The notes: generated from the sequence alone by a model not told the origin. Shown: positions 42,842-52,771, counted from the first letter of the stretch. The stretch: 64,000 nucleotides of DNA from Shimia marina (GCF_001458175.1 NZ_CYPW01000006.1:62001-126000), one strand, 5' to 3'. Made by a program: numbers and translations.

Positions 42842-43341
42842 GTGCCGCAACGCCTTGTGACCTTGTGCTGACACCGCGCGGCCTGCGCTTCGGCGGGCGC
42901 TGCCTGCCCTGTAGCATTGGCAAGGGCGGTCTCAGCCATGACAAACGTGAAGGGGATGGCGCCACACCTTATGGGGTGCATCACATCGTTGGCACGCTTT
43001 ATCGGGCTGATCGCATGGCACAGCCTGCGCCATGGGCCCTGCCCATTGGCAAAGATGATCTATGGTCTGATGACAGTGCGGATGCCGACTATAATCAATG
43101 GGTCACAGCGCCCTATGCGCCCAGCCATGAAAAGCTGCGCCGCGCAGATCCGCTTTATGATCTGATCCTGCTGACCGACTGGAATTGGCCAAAGGCACAG
43201 CCCGGCGCTGGATCTGCCATTTTTCTGCATCAATGGCGTCGACGCGGCTACCCGACAGAGGGCTGCATCGCTTTCGCGCGGCAAGACCTGCTTTGGCTCG
43301 CCGCACGTGCCGCTCCGGGCACACGGCTGATTGTCGCTTAA
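42838..43341 (+). CDS. L,D-transpeptidase (YkuD) family protein
   Basis: A 167-residue protein with the L,D-transpeptidase catalytic block IFLHQWRRRGYPTEGCIAF, where His and the Cys of EGC correspond to the usual HG...SHGC pattern. LPCSIGKGGLSHDKREGDGATPYGVH (read in parts) and PYAPSHEKLRRADPLYDLI are typical of the COG3786 branch. No signal peptide is visible, so the location is unclear. Family members crosslink peptidoglycan or anchor lipoproteins. It is translationally coupled to ribA. Confidence 0.85.
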   Translation: MSAATPCDLVLTPRGLRFGGRCLPCSIGKGGLSHDKREGDGATPYGVHHIVGTLYRADRMAQPAPWALPIGKDDLWSDDSADADYNQWVTAPYAPSHEKLRRADPLYDLILLTDWNWPKAQPGAGSAIFLHQWRRRGYPTEGCIAFARQDLLWLAARAAPGTRLIVA

Positions 43342-43346
43342 GCGCG

Positions 43347-43739
43347 TTACTCTGGATATTTACGTGCAGCTGTGGCCCGAGCCAAAATCTTACCACCTTT
43401 GCGTGCCGTGGCAGTCCATTGATAGGTATGCGCCCCATTCGGAGGACAAGGGCTTTTATATTTAAATGTCCCTGCAGCGACCTGGCCATCCGTGTTGATC
43501 TTTAACTTCTTGCTGCCGCCATGATTGTAATTGGGAACATCCAGATCTTTGATCTTGAACTGAATAGTCGTAGTGCCTGATGGCACACCTGTGAGGGAAA
43601 ATTCCGGGTTTCCGACGACGTTGGGGCGACCGGACGTGCACGAGGGGATATCCCCCCAACCTTTGAATGCGAGCCGGAACTCAGCAGAAACGGGAGCCGC
43701 AAAGCACAGCATACAAGCAATCATCGAAACAAAGCGCAT
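43347..43739 (-). CDS. Small secreted protein with phosphatidylethanolamine-binding protein (PEBP)-like fold
   Basis: A 130-residue exported protein with signal peptide MRFVSMIACMLCFAAPVSA. The segment FSLTGVPSGTTTIQFKIKDLDVP corresponds to the ligand-site strand of PEBP/YbhB proteins (usually DPDAP), and YKSPCPPNGAHTYQWTATA is the PEBP CR2 block (GPCPP-x-GxHxY). Bacterial PEBP proteins are usually 150-190 residues, so this is a reduced form. No activity is known. It is convergent with the L,D-transpeptidase gene. Confidence 0.72.
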   Translation of the reverse strand: MRFVSMIACMLCFAAPVSAEFRLAFKGWGDIPSCTSGRPNVVGNPEFSLTGVPSGTTTIQFKIKDLDVPNYNHGGSKKLKINTDGQVAAGTFKYKSPCPPNGAHTYQWTATARKGGKILARATAARKYPE

Positions 43740-43907
43740 CTAAATCTCCAAGACAGAATCGTATGTAATGACATCATAATCCAACGGACTCATTGAACAT
43801 ATGTCGCTCATCTGTGCCCGAAAAGGGCGTTTAGGCGCAGCAAAGATAGCTTGCCTCACTCCCTCAAGAGCTGGTTCTTCATAAGTTTTATCTTCTACGA
43901 TATAGCG

Positions 43908-44558
43908 CTAGCTGGCGCGCGCGCCAAAGATGGCGGAGCCGACGCGCACATGGGTCGCGCCCAGAGCCACGGCACGCTCATAATCGCCACTCATTCCCAT
44001 GGAGATACCTTCCAGCCCATTACGTGCGGCGATTTTGGCCAGCAATGCAAAATGCAGGCTGGGCTCTTCATCAACAGGGGGGATGCACATCAGCCCCACA
44101 ATTGGCAGATCAAGCGCGCGGCACTCCGCCACAAAAGCATCGGCGTCTGCAGGCAAGATGCCGGATTTCTGCTCTTCTTCGCCGGTGTTCACTTGCACAA
44201 AGAGATCGGGGCAATGGCCCTCTTCCTGTGCCAGACGGGCCAGCGTGTTGGCAAGCTTTGGGCGATCCAGCGAATGAATGGCGTCAAACAGGCCCATGGC
44301 TTGTCGGGCTTTGTTAGTTTGGAGTGGTCCTAGGAGGTGGACCTTGGCCTCAGGATAGCGTGCGCGAAACGCGGGCCATTTCCCCGCAGCTTCCTGTACC
44401 TGATTTTCCCCAAAAAGCTGTTGCCCCTGCTCCAGAACCTCCAGAACACGATCATCTGGTTGGCGTTTGCTGACGGCGATCAACTGCGTGGCCCCGGCAG
44501 GGCGACCGGCGGCGACTTCTGCTTTGGCGATGTGGCTTTGAATCTCGGAGAGCGACAT
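43908..44558 (-). CDS. YggS family PLP-binding protein
   Basis: A 216-residue alanine-racemase-like barrel of the YggS/PROSC/PLPHP family, which holds PLP and affects B6 and amino acid homeostasis. The PLP lysine is in LIAVSKRQPDDRV; FGENQVQEAAGKW, HLLGPLQTNKARQA and GISMGMSGDYERAVALGATHVRVGSAIFG are diagnostic. ATG 44558 follows AAGAAGG; the frame extends to 44606 in non-conserved sequence. It lies downstream of the porin terminator and stands alone. Confidence 0.94.
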   Translation of the reverse strand: MSLSEIQSHIAKAEVAAGRPAGATQLIAVSKRQPDDRVLEVLEQGQQLFGENQVQEAAGKWPAFRARYPEAKVHLLGPLQTNKARQAMGLFDAIHSLDRPKLANTLARLAQEEGHCPDLFVQVNTGEEEQKSGILPADADAFVAECRALDLPIVGLMCIPPVDEEPSLHFALLAKIAARNGLEGISMGMSGDYERAVALGATHVRVGSAIFGARAS

Positions 44559-44605
44559 GTGCAGACCTTCTTTTGGAACTGTCCCGCAGAAACCATGGAT
44601 TTGCA

Positions 44606-44641
44606 CAAAAAGAAAGGGGCAGGCTCTTGCGAGCCCGCCCC
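44606..44641 (-). terminator. Rho-independent terminator of the porin gene
   Basis: Minus strand: an 11-bp stem (GGGGC and GGGCTC with GAGCCT and GCCCC, one G-T pair) with a GCAA loop at 44641-44616, then TTTCTTTTT. It lies 25 nt after the porin stop, and its T-run lies inside the leader of the yggS gene. Confidence 0.88.
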
Positions 44642-44665
44642 AAAAGACATGATGTCTTTCAGCTA

Positions 44666-45574
44666 TTAGAAGCTGAAGATCACACCCAGATCACCAACGG
44701 TGTCTTCAGCTGTGTCTTGACCAACACCACCGCGCAGGGACACGCCGCCGCCCAGGGAGTGACGGAAGCCGATACCGTATGCTTCGTTGTCAGCAAGACC
44801 ACCACCGGTTACGAGTGCGCGGATCTCGGTCGCTGCGGAAACAGCATATGCACCGGACAGACCCCAGGAAGTGTCTGCGGAGTCATCTTCGCCTTCACCC
44901 ACGATCACGGAGTAGGAGAAATCAGCGAAGGAACCGTTTACGCCGACGACCCAGAAGTCATTCTCGGTGGTTTGGTTGTCGCCGTATACCACACCAACAT
45001 TGTGGTCGCCGATGGCGTAGCCCAGACCGATCTGAGCAACTTCATCAGCGCCGCCGTCCACTTCTGGAGCGTAAGATGCGTTCACAGTGAAGTTTTCGAT
45101 GTTGTAACGTGCTTTCACACGCTGCTGTGCGTTGCCGTCATGTGCACCAAAGCCGTCTGCGGTGAAGCCGGAGTCGAAAGATGCGTCGTGCTCCAGGAAT
45201 GCAGTCAGACCCAGACCGTAGCCGTAGAAGTCAACTACGTCGCCGGAATCCAGAGCGTCGGAGGTGTTACCAACGTCCAGACGGAAACCGCCGGTGCTTA
45301 CGTTGAATTCTGCGGAACCTGGGCCTTCGCCACGTGCAGTGCCGTCAGCGTTGTCTTCGGTTTCGATACGGATACGACCGCCGAACTCCACGCCACCATC
45401 GGTTTCGGTGGATGCGGAGATGTTCAGACGGAAACGCTGTTCGATGCGTGTTTCTTCTGCAGCACCTTCGTTGTACAGCAGGCCGAAGCGGGCGTAACCG
45501 CCGAAGTTTACTTCAGCTGCAGCCATGGAAGCAGTTGCCGCCAGTGCAGTTGTCGCGATGAGAATCTTTTTCAT
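44666..45574 (-). CDS. Outer-membrane porin, Rhodobacter type
   Basis: A 302-residue general diffusion porin. The signal peptide MKKILIATTALAATASMAAA is followed by AEVNFGGYARFGLLYNEG, an N-terminal strand typical of Rhodobacterales porins. The rest alternates hydrophobic and polar residues over about 16 strands and is very acidic with few Lys residues; it ends in the outer-membrane assembly signal GVIFSF with terminal Phe. ATG 45574 follows GAGGGAAAAATC. It is monocistronic with its own terminator, and likely abundant given A/T-rich spacer and strong SD. Confidence 0.94.
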   Translation of the reverse strand: MKKILIATTALAATASMAAAEVNFGGYARFGLLYNEGAAEETRIEQRFRLNISASTETDGGVEFGGRIRIETEDNADGTARGEGPGSAEFNVSTGGFRLDVGNTSDALDSGDVVDFYGYGLGLTAFLEHDASFDSGFTADGFGAHDGNAQQRVKARYNIENFTVNASYAPEVDGGADEVAQIGLGYAIGDHNVGVVYGDNQTTENDFWVVGVNGSFADFSYSVIVGEGEDDSADTSWGLSGAYAVSAATEIRALVTGGGLADNEAYGIGFRHSLGGGVSLRGGVGQDTAEDTVGDLGVIFSF

Positions 45575-45885
45575 GATTTTTCCCTCGGATTTCCAATTCA
45601 TGCGCCCAATCCGGAGAATCCGAAATTGGGTATGCCGTAGTCTCTCGCTCTTTTGGGGGTGTTTTGGCAAGCGCAGCGAAAAGCTTTAAGAGAAAGTGAC
45701 CCAGACATGGTGCAGACATGCCACAGTTTGATTTCGGCGTCAGATTACTGCCGATCCGCTGCACATAATGCCCCCTTATTGCACGGCAGGCCGCGTTCAC
45801 CTTTGATCACGCAGGTTTGCAAGGGCCTTGCTCAACAGGCCCGGCTTGGCTAGGACGGTTACAAACCACGTCTTGAGGCAGTTTT
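45575..45885. promoter_or_regulatory. Divergent leader region of the porin and DUF3576 genes
   Basis: No gene is seen in this 311-nt gap. In the porin 5' leader a nested inverted repeat, CCCAAT (45605-45610) with ATTGGG (45625-45630) and an inner CGGA-GAA-TCCG, could fold next to the Shine-Dalgarno region. The other half supplies the promoter of the DUF3576 lipoprotein gene, whose start has TTGAGGCAG upstream. Confidence 0.4.
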
Positions 45886-46362
45886 ATGGAACTTCTACGT
45901 CGCCCTGTCATGCTGGCCGCTCTCTTGGCTGCGCTTACGCTCACGGCCTGCGGAAACCGCGATAAGAACCCGACCGGGTTGCTCGTGGATGGCCGCACAA
46001 CCGAATTCAGCCAGGAAAGAGAGACCATCTGGGACGCCTTTGCCCCCGACAAGTCTGATGAAACGGTGCGGGTGAACAAATATCTTTGGGCGGCCTCTCT
46101 TGAAGTTCTCGATTTCCTACCGGTTCAGACTGTGGATCCTTTCAGCGGGGTGATCTCAACCGGATATGGCACACCACCGGGTGGCGGGCGGTCTTATCGC
46201 GCGACGATTTACATCCGTGACACGGCGCTTGATGCGCGCTCTTTGAATGTGGCGCTGCAATCAAATGGCGGACGGGCTGTTCCGGAGAGCACAGCCCGCG
46301 CTGTGGAAGACGCCATTATGACACGCGCGCGTCAGTTGCGGATTGAAGATCGCAAATTCTGA
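45886..46362 (+). CDS. DUF3576 family lipoprotein
   Basis: A 158-residue lipoprotein of an alphaproteobacterial family of unknown role. The signal ends LTLTACGNRDK (lipobox LTAC, lipidated Cys near 23). TIWDAFAPDKSDETVRVNKYLWAASLEVLDFLPV (read in parts), then DPFSGVISTGYGTPPGG and YRATIYIRDTALDARSLNVALQ are the conserved body. ATG 45886 follows TGAGGCAG. In many relatives it stands just upstream of leuS and lptE; here the glycosyltransferase gene lies between on the opposite strand. Confidence 0.9.
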   Translation: MELLRRPVMLAALLAALTLTACGNRDKNPTGLLVDGRTTEFSQERETIWDAFAPDKSDETVRVNKYLWAASLEVLDFLPVQTVDPFSGVISTGYGTPPGGGRSYRATIYIRDTALDARSLNVALQSNGGRAVPESTARAVEDAIMTRARQLRIEDRKF

Positions 46363-46387
46363 TCTAAACAGGTTTTGACTTTGCTTC

Positions 46388-46418
46388 AGCCGCGCCAGAA
46401 ATGTCGCGGCTTTTCTTT
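46388..46418 (+). terminator. Terminator after the DUF3576 gene
   Basis: AGCCGCG (46388-46394) pairs with CGCGGCT (46405-46411) around a 10-nt loop and is followed by TTTCTTTT. It lies 25 nt after the stop, in an 88-nt convergent gap with the glycosyltransferase gene. Confidence 0.72.
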
Positions 46419-46450
46419 TGCGCTGTCTCTGCATGCTGGAGACCGTGGAC

Positions 46451-47713
46451 CTAACTGCGCAGGGCCCCCGGTGCCATGTCAAACAGCCGGTCAATCCATT
46501 CGAGTTGTTTGGGCAAACACACGGTTTCCAGATCATAATGCGTGACCGCAAAGTTACGGGAGGCGGTGGCCATGTCTTCACGCATCTTTGGTGACTCAAG
46601 CACGGTGCAGATTTCCTCAACCATGCGCGCGCCATCAAAGAAGGGAAACAGGCGGCCGGTTTCGCCATGCGTGATCACCTCTTTTACCGGGGCGGTATCG
46701 CTGGCGATGATGGGCGCGCCAATGGCCATGGCTTCAAGCAGGGACCAGCTGAGCACGAAGGGATAGGTCAGATAGACGTGAGCGCGACTGATCTGTAGCA
46801 TTGAGAGGAACTGATCATACGGCACTTTGCCGAGGAAATGCACACGCTCCCAGTTGGGGGTCGGGATTTTGCCGCGCACTTCGTCGATGTATATCTGTTT
46901 CCAGGTTTTGCCCTGTGGCGGCGGCGCGCCATAGCTCACGTCATCGCCGCCGACCATGAGCACACGTGCATTGGGCCGCGCCTTTAACAAATCCGGCAGC
47001 GCGCGCATGAACACATGATAGCCGCGATAGGGCTCCAGATTGCGATTAACAAATGTGATGACTTCATCCTCACGTGTAAGAATCGTACCGTCAGGCAGTG
47101 TCAGGTTGGCGTCTGCATTGGGCGCGACCTGCGCGGTATCGATACCATCGTGAATCACGCTGATGATGTCTTGATAATCATCGGGAAACGTCTCCGCCTG
47201 AAAGCGGGTCGGGCTGATCGCCAGATCCGCGCTCTGCCGGTGCATCATATTGTTGATGTTCTTCAGGCGCAGCCGGATGGATTCGGTATCTGCGTTGGGC
47301 TTGGGAAACTCCGGATCAAAACCGGTATCCGTGTCATTGAGCGTGTAGTAAAGTTCCGCATAAAGGCCGATGCGCGCCGTTGGCCAGAGATCGCGCAGGA
47401 ACATCGACTCCCCCCAGCCCGGATGCGCGACAATCACATCTGGCGTGTAACCTTCTTGATCACGCAGCTGACGCGCCGCCGCATAACAGGATTCGGCCCG
47501 CAGCATCTTGGTCTCAAAATCCACCAGCCAAGGATGCAGCCCCTGCGCCGGCTTGCGCTTGATCGCATATGGGTAGAGCTTCACCCCTTTCCAGTCACCA
47601 GCCTCTTTGACGCGCAGCGTGATGGAGCGCACATCATGGCCACGCGCGACCAAAGCGGGGGCAAGATGTTTGAACTGACCGGGGAAATTCTGGTGTATGA
47701 ATAGGATCTTCAC
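46451..47713 (-). CDS. Glycosyltransferase family 4
   Basis: A 420-residue GT-B fold enzyme. The N-terminal Rossmann start is MKILFIHQNFPGQFKHLAP; VIVAHPGWGESMFLRDLWP and LEPYRGYHVFMRALPDLLKARPNARVLMVGGDDV (read in parts) are typical of this branch, with the donor-site segment YLTYPFVLSWSLLEAMAIGAPIIASDTAPVKEVI near the C-terminus. The predicted role is transfer of a sugar to a lipid or polysaccharide acceptor; the acceptor is unknown and no other surface-sugar genes are near. It is monocistronic and divergent from leuS. Confidence 0.9.
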   Translation of the reverse strand: MKILFIHQNFPGQFKHLAPALVARGHDVRSITLRVKEAGDWKGVKLYPYAIKRKPAQGLHPWLVDFETKMLRAESCYAAARQLRDQEGYTPDVIVAHPGWGESMFLRDLWPTARIGLYAELYYTLNDTDTGFDPEFPKPNADTESIRLRLKNINNMMHRQSADLAISPTRFQAETFPDDYQDIISVIHDGIDTAQVAPNADANLTLPDGTILTREDEVITFVNRNLEPYRGYHVFMRALPDLLKARPNARVLMVGGDDVSYGAPPPQGKTWKQIYIDEVRGKIPTPNWERVHFLGKVPYDQFLSMLQISRAHVYLTYPFVLSWSLLEAMAIGAPIIASDTAPVKEVITHGETGRLFPFFDGARMVEEICTVLESPKMREDMATASRNFAVTHYDLETVCLPKQLEWIDRLFDMAPGALRS

Positions 47714-47897
47714 GCCAATGCACCTGTAAAAACTGCTCTTTTGATCTGTATAGCGCAGAAATTGGCCGTGTTAAGCCGGTGCATAGGTCAAATTGAGACG
47801 CTTCTCACTGGACCACGGGGGCCTGTCGGCCTATCACCTTGCGCAAACTGCGCCACGCATTGGGTGGCCGAGACCAGCAACAAAAAGGTGCCAGAGC

Positions 47898-50471
47898 ATG
47901 TCGCGCTATAGCCCCGCAGAGATTGAAGCCCGCTGGCAGGATGCCTGGGCCAAGACCGAAACCTTCAAGGCCGTTCGGGACACCAGCAAACCCAAGTACT
48001 ATGTGCTTGAGATGTTCCCCTACCCGTCGGGCAAGCTGCATATGGGGCATGTGCGCAACTACACCATGGGGGATGTGATCGCGCGCTACAAAATCTCCAC
48101 CGGGCACAATGTGTTGCACCCGATGGGCTTTGACGCCTTTGGCATGCCTGCGGAAAACGCGGCGATGGCGAGTGGTGGCCACCCCAAAGACTGGACCTAT
48201 GCCAACATCGACACGATGGTCGAGCAGATGAAGCCGCTGGGCCTGTCGCTGGATTGGTCGCGCATGTTTGCCACCTGTGATGAGGATTATTACGGCCAGC
48301 AGCAGGCGCTGTTCTTGGATTTCCTTGAGAAAGGTCTCGTCTACCGTAAGAACGCTGTGGTGAACTGGGATCCGGTCGACATGACCGTTCTGGCCAATGA
48401 GCAGGTGGAAAACGGCCGTGGCTGGCGCTCTGGTGCGCTGGTGGAGCGGCGCGAGCTGACTCAGTGGTTCTTCAAGATTTCCGACTATTCCGATGAGCTG
48501 CTGACCGCGCTCGACGGGCTGGAGAACTGGCCTGCCAAAGTGCGTCTGATGCAGGAGAACTGGATCGGCAAGTCGCGCGGGCTTGAATTCGGCTTTGAGC
48601 GTGTGGATGGCGGCGAGGCGATCACCGTTTACACCACCCGCCCCGACACGCTGATGGGCGCGTCTTTTGTTGGCATCTCGCCAGATCACCCGATTGCCAA
48701 AGAGCTGGAAGCCTCAAACCCCGAGGTTGCAGCTTTTGTGGCGGAGTGCCGTAAGGGCGGCACCACCGAAGAAGCGATTGAAACCGGCGAAAAGCTTGGC
48801 TTTGACACGGGTATCAAGGTGAAACATCCGCTGAACCCGGAGTGGGAGCTGCCGGTCTGGATCGCGAACTTCATTCTGATGGATTACGGCACCGGCGCGA
48901 TTTTTGCCTGCCCGGCGCATGACCAGCGCGATTTGGATTTCTGCCGCAAATATGATCTGCCCGTCACAGACACCTTCTTTGCGCTTGGCAATGAGGTGCC
49001 GGTGGAAAACACCGCCTTTGTGCCCGGCAAGGAGGAAAAGGTGAAATGGGTGAACCATTTTGCCGGTCTAGACGAGGCCACCGGCCAAGAGGCCATCGAC
49101 ACCACCATCGATTTTGCCGAAGACGCGGGTTGGGGCAAAGGTGTGACCAACTTCCGTCTGCGCGACTGGGGCCTGTCCCGTCAGCGCTATTGGGGTTGCC
49201 CGATCCCGGTTGTGCATTGCGAAAGCTGTGGTGTGGTGCCCGAAAAGAAAGAGAACCTGCCAATTGCCCTGCCTTATGATGAAGACGGCAAGGCGATTGA
49301 TTTCTCTGTGCCGGGCAATCCGCTGGACCGTCACCCAAGCTGGCGCAGCTGCAGCTGCCCGAACTGTGGCGCGCCTGCGCAGCGGGAAACAGACACCATG
49401 GACACCTTTGTGGACAGTTCGTGGTATTTTGCACGCTTCACCGCACCTCAGGCGGAGACGCCGACCTCCATGGAGGATGCGGCCTATTGGATGAACGTCG
49501 ATCAGTATATCGGCGGCATTGAGCATGCGATTCTGCACCTGCTTTATTCGCGCTTCTTTGCGCGTGCGATGCACATCTGTGGCCACCTGCCCGAAAGCGC
49601 CAAAGAGCCGTTTGATGCGCTCTTCACTCAAGGCATGGTGACCCATGCGATCTATAAGAACGCCGTGCGCACCGATGACAATGGCCGCACGATCTACCAC
49701 TACCCTGCCGAAGTGGAAGAGCGCGACGGTGGCACATTTGTGAAAGAGACCGGCGAGGCGGTGGAGGTGATCCCCTCTGCCAAGATGTCCAAATCCAAAA
49801 ACAACGTGGTGGATCCGGTGGACATCATCACGTCCTTTGGCGCCGATACCGCGCGCTGGTTTGTGCTCTCTGACAGCCCGCCCGAGCGCGATGTAGAATG
49901 GACAGCCTCCGGCGCGGAAGCGGCCTATAAGCACCTGAGCCGCGTGCACCGCATTGCCACCGAGGTTGCGGCGCTGCCTGCGGGCGCGGGCAAGGACGAT
50001 GAGGCCCTGCTGCGCGAGATGCACAAGGCGATCCGTGATGTGACGCTGGGTGTGGAGAGCTTTGGCTTCAACGCCTCGATTGCGAAGCTTTACGGTTTCA
50101 CCAACACATTGGCGAAATCCAAAGCCGGTGGCGATGCAAAACGCGAAGCCACCAAGGCGCTGGCACAGTTGATGTCACCAATGACACCACACCTAGCAGA
50201 AGACATCTGGCGGATGCTCGGGGGCGAAGGCATGATTGTGGACGCCGCCTGGCCTGTGGCGGATGAGGCGATGCTGGTTGAGGCCAATGTGACCCTGCCG
50301 ATCCAGATCAACGGCAAACGCCGTGGCGAAATCACCGTGGCCAAAGACCTCGCGAAAGAAGAGGTTGAAAAACTGGCGCTGGCCCACGAAGCTGTTCAGC
50401 GTGCGCTGGATGGGGCCCAGCCCAAGAAACTGATTGTTGTCCCCGGTCGGATCGTGAATGTCGTCGTATAA
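47898..50471 (+). CDS. leuS: Leucyl-tRNA synthetase
   Basis: An 857-residue class Ia synthetase. [21 protein letters not shown] holds the HIGH motif (HMGH), the editing domain has TTRPDTLMG, and AKMSKSKNN is the KMSKS loop; [21 protein letters not shown] and the C-terminal [13 protein letters not shown] complete it. The length is normal. ATG 47898 is chosen because the preceding 35 codons (from 47793) match nothing in the family. It overlaps lptE by 14 nt, and holA follows, the order conserved in alphaproteobacteria. Confidence 0.98.
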   Translation: MSRYSPAEIEARWQDAWAKTETFKAVRDTSKPKYYVLEMFPYPSGKLHMGHVRNYTMGDVIARYKISTGHNVLHPMGFDAFGMPAENAAMASGGHPKDWTYANIDTMVEQMKPLGLSLDWSRMFATCDEDYYGQQQALFLDFLEKGLVYRKNAVVNWDPVDMTVLANEQVENGRGWRSGALVERRELTQWFFKISDYSDELLTALDGLENWPAKVRLMQENWIGKSRGLEFGFERVDGGEAITVYTTRPDTLMGASFVGISPDHPIAKELEASNPEVAAFVAECRKGGTTEEAIETGEKLGFDTGIKVKHPLNPEWELPVWIANFILMDYGTGAIFACPAHDQRDLDFCRKYDLPVTDTFFALGNEVPVENTAFVPGKEEKVKWVNHFAGLDEATGQEAIDTTIDFAEDAGWGKGVTNFRLRDWGLSRQRYWGCPIPVVHCESCGVVPEKKENLPIALPYDEDGKAIDFSVPGNPLDRHPSWRSCSCPNCGAPAQRETDTMDTFVDSSWYFARFTAPQAETPTSMEDAAYWMNVDQYIGGIEHAILHLLYSRFFARAMHICGHLPESAKEPFDALFTQGMVTHAIYKNAVRTDDNGRTIYHYPAEVEERDGGTFVKETGEAVEVIPSAKMSKSKNNVVDPVDIITSFGADTARWFVLSDSPPERDVEWTASGAEAAYKHLSRVHRIATEVAALPAGAGKDDEALLREMHKAIRDVTLGVESFGFNASIAKLYGFTNTLAKSKAGGDAKREATKALAQLMSPMTPHLAEDIWRMLGGEGMIVDAAWPVADEAMLVEANVTLPIQINGKRRGEITVAKDLAKEEVEKLALAHEAVQRALDGAQPKKLIVVPGRIVNVVV

Positions 50472-50961
50472 CCGCCGCTTGTTTCTCTTGTCTGCTGCGG
50501 CCCTCGGGGTTCCCCTGAGTGGCTGCGGCTTTGAGCCTGTCTATGGCCCCAATGGCGCGGCCAGCGGTCTGCTCAACAAGGTTTTGGTCGATGAGCCCAA
50601 GGCCCGCGAGAGCTTTCTTCTGGTGCGTGAACTCGAAGATCGTCTGGGACGGCCCACAGCGGGCGCAGACTACGGCCTCTCGCTGGCTCTGCAGCTGAAC
50701 GAGCGCAGCATTGGGAGAACGGTTGCGCAGGTGACCAACCGCTTTGATGTGATCGGCTCGGCGACCTATGCGCTGCGCGATCTTGACACCAAAGAGGTGC
50801 GCAGTTCCGGCAAAGTCTCCAGCTTCACCAGCTATTCCGCCAGTGGCAGCACTGTGTCTGAGCTGGCAGCCCAACAGGACGCTTATGAGCGGTTGATGGT
50901 GATTCTCGCAGATCGCATCGTGGTAGAGCTGCAGGCGGCAGAGGTCGCCCGGGCGTCATGA
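50458..50961 (+). CDS. lptE: LPS assembly lipoprotein LptE
   Basis: A 167-residue outer-membrane lipoprotein that plugs the LptD barrel during LPS export. The signal peptide [19 protein letters not shown] has a lipobox LSGC and, notably, an RR pair; [15 protein letters not shown] directly after the Cys is the family hallmark. The remainder includes [21 protein letters not shown] and [20 protein letters not shown]. It starts inside the leuS end and overlaps holA by 4 nt, so the three genes are coupled. Confidence 0.93.
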   Translation: MSSYNRRLFLLSAAALGVPLSGCGFEPVYGPNGAASGLLNKVLVDEPKARESFLLVRELEDRLGRPTAGADYGLSLALQLNERSIGRTVAQVTNRFDVIGSATYALRDLDTKEVRSSGKVSSFTSYSASGSTVSELAAQQDAYERLMVILADRIVVELQAAEVARAS

Positions 50962-51989
50962 AACTGAGCGCGCGAGACGCCAATCGCTACTTTGGCCATC
51001 CGGAAGCAGATCGCACTGGCATGTTGATCTATGGGCCAGATGCCATGCGGGTGGCCCTTAAACGTCAGGAGCTGATTGCGGCCCTGATCGGACCACAGGG
51101 CGAAGAGGAAATGCGCCTGACCCGCATTCCCGGCGCTGAGCTGCGCAAAGACAAAGCCCGACTGCACGATGCCATCAAAGAAGTGAGTTTCTTTCCCGGG
51201 CCGCGTGTCGCCTTTGTGGAAGACACCAATGACACGGCCGCCCCTGCGGTGCTCGCCGCGCTGGAGGATTGGGCTCCTGGAGATGCGCAGATTGTGGTCA
51301 CCGCCGGACAGCTCAAGGCCAGCTCCAAGATTCGCAAAGCCTTTGAAACCCACAACAATGCCTATGCCGTGGGGATCTACAATGATCCGCCCAGCCGCGA
51401 AGAAATCGAAGCGGATCTGAAGGCCGCCGGTCTGAAAGAGATTGAGCATGAGGCCATGACCGACCTTGCCAATCTGGCGCGCGAACTGGATCCGGGCGAT
51501 TTCCGTCAAACCTGTGAAAAGCTGGCACTCTACAAATTCAAAGATGATCTGCCGGTGACCTCTGGGGATGTGGCCGCCTGTGCGCCGGCCTCCACCGAGG
51601 CTGCGCTGGATGATGTGCTCAACATTGTAGCAGAAGGGCGCGCGCAGGAGCTGGGGCCAGTCTTGCGCAAACTTGAGGCACAGGGGGTCAACCCGGTGCT
51701 GCTGCTGATCTCGGCGACCCGCCATTTCCGCGCGCTCTATGCGGCGGCGGCGGATCCCGGCGGGGCCTCTGCCGGCATTGCACGCATGCGCCCGCCGATT
51801 TTTGGCCCAAGGCGCGACCGGATGGTGCGGCAGGCCTCTGGCTGGGGGGCGGTCAAGCTGGAGCAGGCCCTGAGCGGGCTGACGGATACAGATCTGCAAC
51901 TACGCTCTGCCGGGCAGCGCGCGCCGGAAATGGCGCTGGTGGAGCGGTTGTTTCTGCGGCTGGCCATGCTGGCGCGACGCGGCGGCTAG
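50958..51989 (+). CDS. holA: DNA polymerase III subunit delta
   Basis: A 343-residue clamp-loader wrench that opens the beta sliding clamp. The N-terminal domain has LIYGPDAMRVALKRQELIAALIG, a Walker-A-like position without the P-loop lysine set, as in delta. The collar domain carries QASGWGAVKLEQALSGLTDTDLQLRS and VERLFLRLAML near the C-terminus. The length is that of alphaproteobacterial HolA. Translational coupling to lptE and the leuS-lptE-holA order support the call. Confidence 0.92.
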   Translation: MKLSARDANRYFGHPEADRTGMLIYGPDAMRVALKRQELIAALIGPQGEEEMRLTRIPGAELRKDKARLHDAIKEVSFFPGPRVAFVEDTNDTAAPAVLAALEDWAPGDAQIVVTAGQLKASSKIRKAFETHNNAYAVGIYNDPPSREEIEADLKAAGLKEIEHEAMTDLANLARELDPGDFRQTCEKLALYKFKDDLPVTSGDVAACAPASTEAALDDVLNIVAEGRAQELGPVLRKLEAQGVNPVLLLISATRHFRALYAAAADPGGASAGIARMRPPIFGPRRDRMVRQASGWGAVKLEQALSGLTDTDLQLRSAGQRAPEMALVERLFLRLAMLARRGG

Positions 51990-51996
51990 CCCCTCA

Positions 51997-52015
51997 GGCT
52001 CAGCTTTGCTGAGCC
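51997..52015 (+). terminator. Hairpin downstream of holA
   Basis: GGCTCAGC (51997-52004) and GCTGAGCC (52008-52015) pair perfectly around TTT, 8 nt after the holA stop. No T-run follows, so it is only a weak terminator candidate. A smaller hairpin (GGCAG with CTGCC) follows 20 nt later. Confidence 0.38.
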
Positions 52016-52180
52016 GGGCCCAAGGTTCTGTGTGGCAGCTTGCTGCCCTACAGAGGCGCGGGAGCCCTTGGCGGGAGCCCTGCGACGGCGCGTCATGACC
52101 TGCACGGATCTGTTGTTTATCGTCTCAACTGCAGGCAGGCTTGGCCAAAGCCCCCTTACCCCCGCATCAAAGAGCGCATC

Positions 52181-52771
52181 ATGTATGAAATCATCGGAAA
52201 CCCCGCCACCCGCGCGTTTCGCGTGTTATGGGCCTTGGAAGAACTGGGACAGCCCTACAAACTGCACGCGGACATGCCGCAATCCGAAAAAGCGCGTGCG
52301 CTGAATCCCACCGGCAAAGTGCCGATTCTGCTGGAGGGGGAACAGACGATCACCGATAGCGTTGCGATCATGACCTATCTGGCGGACAAACACGGTGCGC
52401 TCAGCTTTGCCCCCGGCACGTTGGAGCGCGCAGAACAGGACAGTTTCACCCAGCAAATACTGGATGAGGTCGAAGCCCCACTCTGGAGCGCAAATCGCCA
52501 TACATTTGTGCTACCGCAAGAGCTGCGTGTCCCGGCGCTGAAAGACACGCTGATCTGGGAGTATAATCGCGGCATTCACAACGTCATGTCCCGGCGCAAG
52601 GGCCCCTATCTGATGGGAGAGCGGTTCACCCTTCCTGATATCCTCTTGACCCATTGCGCCGCCTGGGCGCGGTTTATCAGCTTTGACAGCGACAACACGG
52701 AGTTGGTGCCCTATATCAAGATCACCCGCGCCAGAGACGCTTTTCAACGTCTTGCGCCCAAGAAGGGCTGA
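52181..52771 (+). CDS. Glutathione S-transferase family protein
   Basis: A 196-residue protein with the GST fold: N-terminal thioredoxin-like domain NPATRAFRVLWALEELGQPYKLH, the glutathione-site loop NPTGKVPILLEGEQTITDSVAIMTYLADKHG (read in parts, cis-Pro and SVAI) and the helical domain with GERFTLPDILLTHCAAWA. The usual catalytic Tyr/Ser/Cys near residue 10 is not clear, though a Thr is present. The substrate is unknown. ATG 52181 gives the family start; the upstream open frame from 52040 crosses hairpins. Confidence 0.9.
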   Translation: MYEIIGNPATRAFRVLWALEELGQPYKLHADMPQSEKARALNPTGKVPILLEGEQTITDSVAIMTYLADKHGALSFAPGTLERAEQDSFTQQILDEVEAPLWSANRHTFVLPQELRVPALKDTLIWEYNRGIHNVMSRRKGPYLMGERFTLPDILLTHCAAWARFISFDSDNTELVPYIKITRARDAFQRLAPKKG

